Assembly (NCBI GenBank): GCA_030637455.1
Contig: DAOWGL010000030.1
Coordinates: forward strand, 1 to 8,609
Reading direction: 5' to 3'
Source: Candidatus Nitrosopumilus sp.
GTDB lineage: Archaea > Thermoproteota > Nitrososphaeria > Nitrososphaerales > Nitrosopumilaceae
DNA length: 8,609 nucleotides
Shown: piece by piece, positions 5,550-8,609 of the stretch
Layout: the number at the start of each line of letters is the position of its first letter
How positions within the stretch are numbered: the first letter of the stretch is position 1
The notes under the pieces: model-generated
Told to the model about the DNA's origin: nothing
Database searches by the model: none
The model's input: only the letters and a program-made list of their open reading frames with translations
Position numbers and translations under genes: made by a program

Positions 5550-7169
5550 CTATTTTTTTAATTTCTTTCGCTTTTCTTCTGTTCTTTTTTCAGATTCAAA
5601 TCTTTCCAAATCATATTCTTTCATGTCTACATACTTCATAATTTTGCTGAGATTTGGATGAACTTTGTTAATTTGTTTGAACATTTGTTGTGCTACTCTT
5701 CTATAATCTACATGTCCTTGTGGAACTGTTCTTAATTCAATTAAATGACATGCTTCTCTTAGATTCATTTTCATAAAATATGGATAGTTATATCCAAAGT
5801 TTACAACATATTGTCCTTGTTCTGGTAGTTTAGTTCTAATTTTATCAAATGTTTCTTTAGTTTTGTTCATACAGTCTTTGAAATCTTTTTCAATCCCTAA
5901 AACTTTGATTTCATTTGGCATGTTGTATCCGTGGTCTGTTGTTAGTAACTGTCTTTCAAGTGTAAGTGCTCTATGTCTATGAAAATCCCTGAACATTCCA
6001 AAATTATTACATAAATCAAATGTGTAATAGATATTTTCAAAAGCCCTTGATGGTTTATGACGTCTGTTTGTACGAATCTTTGTAAATTCATTAATAATTT
6101 TAATTTTTTTACCTTTTGACATTTTTTTAACCTGTTGTAGAATGTCTTGGTATGATGTACTTGGTGATTGCTCATACATTATACTTGTAATTATTATGTC
6201 AATAGAATTTTTTTCTGATTCATAGTTTACAAGTTTAGTAATTGTTCCTTTTTTTGGATTTGATTTTATTTCTTTAGCGGTAATTGATTTTGATTTGTTT
6301 TTTACATCTTTTAGATATTTTTGAAATGCATTTCCATATTTGTCATCAGCACGTCTCACAAATGATTTGATTGTGGTGTCGAGCTCTTTTTTGATTTTTG
6401 AGGCTAAATCTCGCTCTTCTTTTAGTTCAGATGAGGCTAAAACAGTTAGAAGATATTCAAACGCTCTTCCGTTTCCAGTAATTCCAACATTAGTTAAAGT
6501 TGATGCTGGCAATAACCCTCTGAGAATGTCAAGAGCTTTGGCTTTAGTGGATCCTCTGTAAATCATGTTTGCAGATTTTATATCTGATTTATTTTTTAAT
6601 TTGGAAAATAGTTTTTCTTTTCCATCTTTGGAATCTTTAAAACTGTATTTTTCAATTGGATATTTTTCTCTGACATAGTTTACCATTGGTTCTATGTTTT
6701 TTGAATAAACATCAAATGAAAAATTACAACTCTCTTCATACATGTCCGCAAAACGAGACTTCATAATTTCAGGATCTCTGAAAAATCTGTACTTTCCATT
6801 TTCTTTTTTGTTCCATGCGACATATCTTGATGATTTTTCTAAATATGACAATCCTATTCTTCTATCTTCAATTTTTTTTACTGCAATGTTTGATAATCCT
6901 TCAATTGCAATTTGTGCTTCACCTAACTCTGCAACAGAATCATCGCCGTACTCTAAGAGAACCCTGTTGTAAAATTCCTCCCCTCTAGTTTTATTTTGTA
7001 AAAATTCATCAAGAAAAATCCGTCTCATACTTTTGTCAGTTCTACTATACCTTGACATCAATGCACCACGATCAACTTGTCGTGGAGTAATTATTGCAAA
7101 GACATTGCCTTCGGTATTTGAAAAGTGATCTGATAGAGTTTTTTTTTCTTTAATTGAGAATTCAGACAA
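5550..7169 (-). CDS. Tandem ThyX-like (thymidylate synthase complementing) protein
   Basis: This 539-residue protein has two ThyX-like halves. The first shows [22 protein letters not shown] (73-94) followed by a degenerate [14 protein letters not shown] (104-117), where canonical ThyX has RHRxxSxNExSxRY, and a later [22 protein letters not shown] (219-240). The second has [21 protein letters not shown] (369-389), [17 protein letters not shown] (393-409) and [18 protein letters not shown] (469-486). The first half lacks the RHR element and the second lacks the NExS part. It could still form one composite flavin site, or it may have a role other than making dTMP. The linker (250-330) and the C-terminus are strongly charged. 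The start is TTG: an in-frame TGA lies six codons upstream and the next ATG is residue 38. A TATTAATA box about 26 bases upstream supports this TTG and a leaderless mRNA. Membership in the ThyX superfamily is confident; activity is open. Confidence 0.82.
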   Translation of the reverse strand: MSEFSIKEKKTLSDHFSNTEGNVFAIITPRQVDRGALMSRYSRTDKSMRRIFLDEFLQNKTRGEEFYNRVLLEYGDDSVAELGEAQIAIEGLSNIAVKKIEDRRIGLSYLEKSSRYVAWNKKENGKYRFFRDPEIMKSRFADMYEESCNFSFDVYSKNIEPMVNYVREKYPIEKYSFKDSKDGKEKLFSKLKNKSDIKSANMIYRGSTKAKALDILRGLLPASTLTNVGITGNGRAFEYLLTVLASSELKEERDLASKIKKELDTTIKSFVRRADDKYGNAFQKYLKDVKNKSKSITAKEIKSNPKKGTITKLVNYESEKNSIDIIITSIMYEQSPSTSYQDILQQVKKMSKGKKIKIINEFTKIRTNRRHKPSRAFENIYYTFDLCNNFGMFRDFHRHRALTLERQLLTTDHGYNMPNEIKVLGIEKDFKDCMNKTKETFDKIRTKLPEQGQYVVNFGYNYPYFMKMNLREACHLIELRTVPQGHVDYRRVAQQMFKQINKVHPNLSKIMKYVDMKEYDLERFESEKRTEEKRKKLKK

Positions 7170-7191
7170 TACGGATATGCTGTTTCACAAT

Positions 7192-7199
7192 TATTAATA
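7192..7199 (-). promoter_or_regulatory. TATA box of the ThyX-like gene
   Basis: TATTAATA (the same on both strands) is centred about 26 bases before the TTG at 7169. It sits in the 32-base gap after the 97-residue gene, so the ThyX-like gene can be transcribed independently. The spacing is the main support for the TTG start. Confidence 0.5.
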
Positions 7200-7201
7200 G
7201 T

Positions 7202-7495
7202 CTATTTCTTTTTTCCAATTTGAATTAGATCGGGTCCTTTGTCTTTATCTTTGTCTTGACCTTTTGCTTGCCATCTCAATAACACTTGCTTGAATCCTTC
7301 TGCATCTGCTTCATTTTCAGTGTACAGAAGTGTTGTAACCCAAAATCCCTTTTTGGCTGTTTTTCCTCCAATTGAATTCATCCAGAAATCGTTTGGCAAA
7401 GTTTCCATTGCTTTGTTGTTTGGATCTTTTGTGGCTTCAGTCCATCGACTAGCGACAAAATTCAAAATCTGTTCAAGTTCTTCTTTTTGAATCAT
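7202..7495 (-). CDS. Small protein of unknown function, divergent from cdvA
   Basis: I do not recognise this 97-residue soluble protein. It starts MIQKEELEQILNFVASRWTE, a likely amphipathic helix, then a Trp/Phe-rich central part (residues 38-75) with DFWMNSIGG, GFWVTTLLYTENEA and VLLRWQAKG. The tail has an alternating KDKDKDKG stretch and ends in KKK. No signal peptide, membrane segment or cysteine pair is present. The ATG at 7495 fits a TTTTAAAA box about 27 bases upstream. The composition is like that of the neighbours, and the frame is clean, so it is probably a real lineage-conserved gene. It is divergent from cdvA across 133 bases and is followed by the ThyX-like gene after 32 bases. 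The neighbourhood alone does not establish a division role. Confidence 0.75.
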   Translation of the reverse strand: MIQKEELEQILNFVASRWTEATKDPNNKAMETLPNDFWMNSIGGKTAKKGFWVTTLLYTENEADAEGFKQVLLRWQAKGQDKDKDKGPDLIQIGKKK

Positions 7496-7518
7496 GAGCC
7501 TACTATTTTGTCTCTAAA

Positions 7519-7526
7519 TTTTAAAA
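7519..7526 (-). promoter_or_regulatory. Possible TATA box of the 97-residue gene
   Basis: TTTTAAAA is centred about 27 bases before the ATG at 7495 on the minus strand. Being palindromic it gives no strand by itself; only its distance from this start does. Confidence 0.4.
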
Positions 7527-7602
7527 TTGCTAAATCTCAGGCGATGTTGATTTAGTGAATTTAATCTTACTAAAACTAAAAATATTTCTTACACTTTGTC
7601 GG

Positions 7603-7608
7603 TTATAC
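7603..7608 (+). promoter_or_regulatory. Possible TATA box of cdvA
   Basis: TTATAC is centred about 24 bases before the ATG at 7629. If used, it would place the transcription start at that ATG and rule out the TTG at 7596 on the same transcript. Another AT-rich stretch, ctaaaaatat at 7575-7584, would give a leader of about 20 bases. Confidence 0.35.
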
Positions 7609-7628
7609 AAATCTCTAAAGTATCACAC

Positions 7629-8510
7629 ATGACAAACGACGATATTGAAATTATCGGTAAAAATGTCAAAGACATGTACGGAACATTCATGGGTAAAGTC
7701 GTAGGAACAATAACTGACTTTGACGGAAGTATTCAATCCGTCGGAATTGACTGCGGTTCACAAGGATTACAGCAAATCCAATATGAACAACTAGTCGTTC
7801 AAGGTGAAGTTGTTATATTTATTCCAAAATGGAGACTCGACTCACAAAGACTCATTCGTGAAAAACAATTAACTCTACGTCGATTGAAAGCATTGATTGA
7901 CATAGTTTCTGAAAATGATGACATGAAAACAGATGCAGAAATCATTCATGAAAAATACAAGTCAAAACTTGTATCATTAGATGAAACAGAACATGAAATC
8001 AAAGCAATACTTGAAGCAAGATTGACCGAGTTAGATGTTCAAATGAAGTCTGCAAAAATGTTATCGTTTGATGCAAAAGTACAATTTAAGAGCAATGAAA
8101 TCTCTGATGCAACATTTGAGACCGTGAAATCATGCACAACTGAGGTAATTGAGCATGTAACTCACGAAACAGCAGAAATCGCAAATGTAAAGAGTAGAAT
8201 TGCAGATCTTGAATTGGAAGTGCAAGAGATAACAGCACCACCAACACCAGACATCCAAGAATCAGCCGTAACATATCTGGAGACATCTGAACAAGAACAA
8301 CAAGTAGTTCAGACTATACTTCCAGAAGTACCAGTCGAATCAACAACAATACCTTCAGAACCTATTGAGGCACCAAGTACCCCTATACCAGAACCTCCAA
8401 CTGAATCTGAGGTAACATTTGCATTTCCAGAACCACCCAAACAGGTGACAGCAGATACTTCAAAAGACGACAATGATAACGATTGGCTTGCTAGAATGGA
8501 AGCACAATAA
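7629..8510 (+). CDS. cdvA: Cell division protein CdvA
   Basis: CdvA is the membrane-associated scaffold of archaeal Cdv (ESCRT-III-like) division, binding at mid-cell and recruiting CdvB. This 293-residue protein has the family layout: an N-terminal PRC-barrel-like domain (about 1-70, with IGKNVKDMYG at 9-18 like the Sulfolobus IGQKVKDVYG), a long coiled-coil region (about 72-200), an acidic Pro/Glu/Thr-rich linker (203-280), and a short C-terminal NDWLARMEAQ. In Sulfolobus the CdvA tail binds the winged-helix domain of CdvB; the conserved-looking DWLARME end is the likely equivalent here, by inference. The ATG at 7629 is preferred because its N-terminus matches the Sulfolobus length and a TATA-like box lies 24 bases upstream. 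A TTG at 7596 would add 11 residues. CdvB and CdvC are not in the window. T-runs follow the stop. Confidence 0.9.
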   Translation: MTNDDIEIIGKNVKDMYGTFMGKVVGTITDFDGSIQSVGIDCGSQGLQQIQYEQLVVQGEVVIFIPKWRLDSQRLIREKQLTLRRLKALIDIVSENDDMKTDAEIIHEKYKSKLVSLDETEHEIKAILEARLTELDVQMKSAKMLSFDAKVQFKSNEISDATFETVKSCTTEVIEHVTHETAEIANVKSRIADLELEVQEITAPPTPDIQESAVTYLETSEQEQQVVQTILPEVPVESTTIPSEPIEAPSTPIPEPPTESEVTFAFPEPPKQVTADTSKDDNDNDWLARMEAQ

Positions 8511-8530
8511 TTTTTTTAAATTATTTTTTT
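8511..8530 (+). terminator. T-run terminator after cdvA
   Basis: Two T7 runs (8511-8517 and 8524-8530), separated by aaatta, follow the cdvA TAA directly. Closely spaced T-tracts without a hairpin are typical archaeal terminators. Confidence 0.6.
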
Positions 8531-8609
8531 AACACTTAGAAAGATACAACTTGCCAAATATCGTTTGAGTTTCTATCTTTACAACTACTCAATTATGATT
8601 TAGCTAAGT
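8531..8609. other. Right-end intergenic stretch with no gene seen
   Basis: The last 79 bases are AT-rich, with stops in the frames checked on both strands and no gene start that stays open. The only structure is a 7-base inverted pair, aaagata at 8540-8546 and tatcttt at 8574-8580, and a 7-base direct repeat tacaact at 8545-8551 and 8580-8586. Neither exceeds what short AT-rich DNA gives by chance. It is probably upstream or downstream sequence of a gene outside the window. Confidence 0.4.

Noticed and set aside
7596..7631. TTG start for cdvA at 7596, adding 11 residues
   Set aside because: The extension runs over the best TATA-like element (7603-7608), and the ATG at 7629 gives an N-terminus of the length seen in Sulfolobus CdvA. 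Kept only as an alternative.
8540..8586. Short inverted pair (aaagata/tatcttt) and direct repeat (tacaact) after cdvA
   Set aside because: Arms of seven bases with a loop of 27 in AT-rich DNA are expected by chance. There is no tRNA-like or attachment-site structure.
1..8609. Defence island, mobile element or new multi-gene system
   Set aside because: All genes but one small unknown belong to recognisable housekeeping families; no integrase, transposase, toxin-antitoxin pair, nuclease/helicase set or repeat array was found.

Overview
The window looks like chromosomal DNA of an ammonia-oxidising archaeon of the Thaumarchaeota (Nitrososphaerota), probably Nitrosopumilus-like. The grounds are a CdvA cell-division protein, a proteasome beta subunit of the archaeal second type, an archaeal MCT-1-like PUA protein, AT-rich DNA, and archaeal TATA boxes about 25 bases from start codons. 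No insertion sequence, integrase, CRISPR array, tRNA or rRNA was seen. The genes are densely packed housekeeping genes, and no stretch over 300 bases lacks a gene.

Left part (1-2363, + strand): the Lys/Thr-rich tail of an unidentified protein, then a two-gene unit of NAD(P)HX dehydratase (nnrD) and an M20 metallopeptidase, joined by an ATGA overlap. The peptidase converges on a DoxX-type membrane protein (- strand), and their stop codons share one CTAG.

Middle (2360-4975): the DoxX gene and a proteasome beta gene (psmB) diverge from a short promoter region. PsmB has Ala where the catalytic Thr1 should be. It converges on a - strand pair, homoserine dehydrogenase (hom) followed by a PUA-domain RNA-binding protein, coupled by a TTGA stop/start overlap.

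Right part (5106-8510): three - strand genes, in transcription order a 97-residue protein of unknown function, a 539-residue protein with two ThyX-like halves, and methionine sulfoxide reductase B (msrB). Each has its own plausible TATA box. The 97-residue gene diverges from cdvA (+ strand), which encodes the membrane scaffold of the archaeal ESCRT-III-like division machinery.

Shared traits: seven genes have a TATA-like box centred about 23-27 bases before the chosen start, which fits leaderless mRNAs. Three genes must start at TTG. The best candidates for a second look are the nucleophile-less proteasome subunit, the duplicated and degenerate ThyX-like protein, and the unknown small protein divergent from cdvA. 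No clearly new multi-gene system was found.
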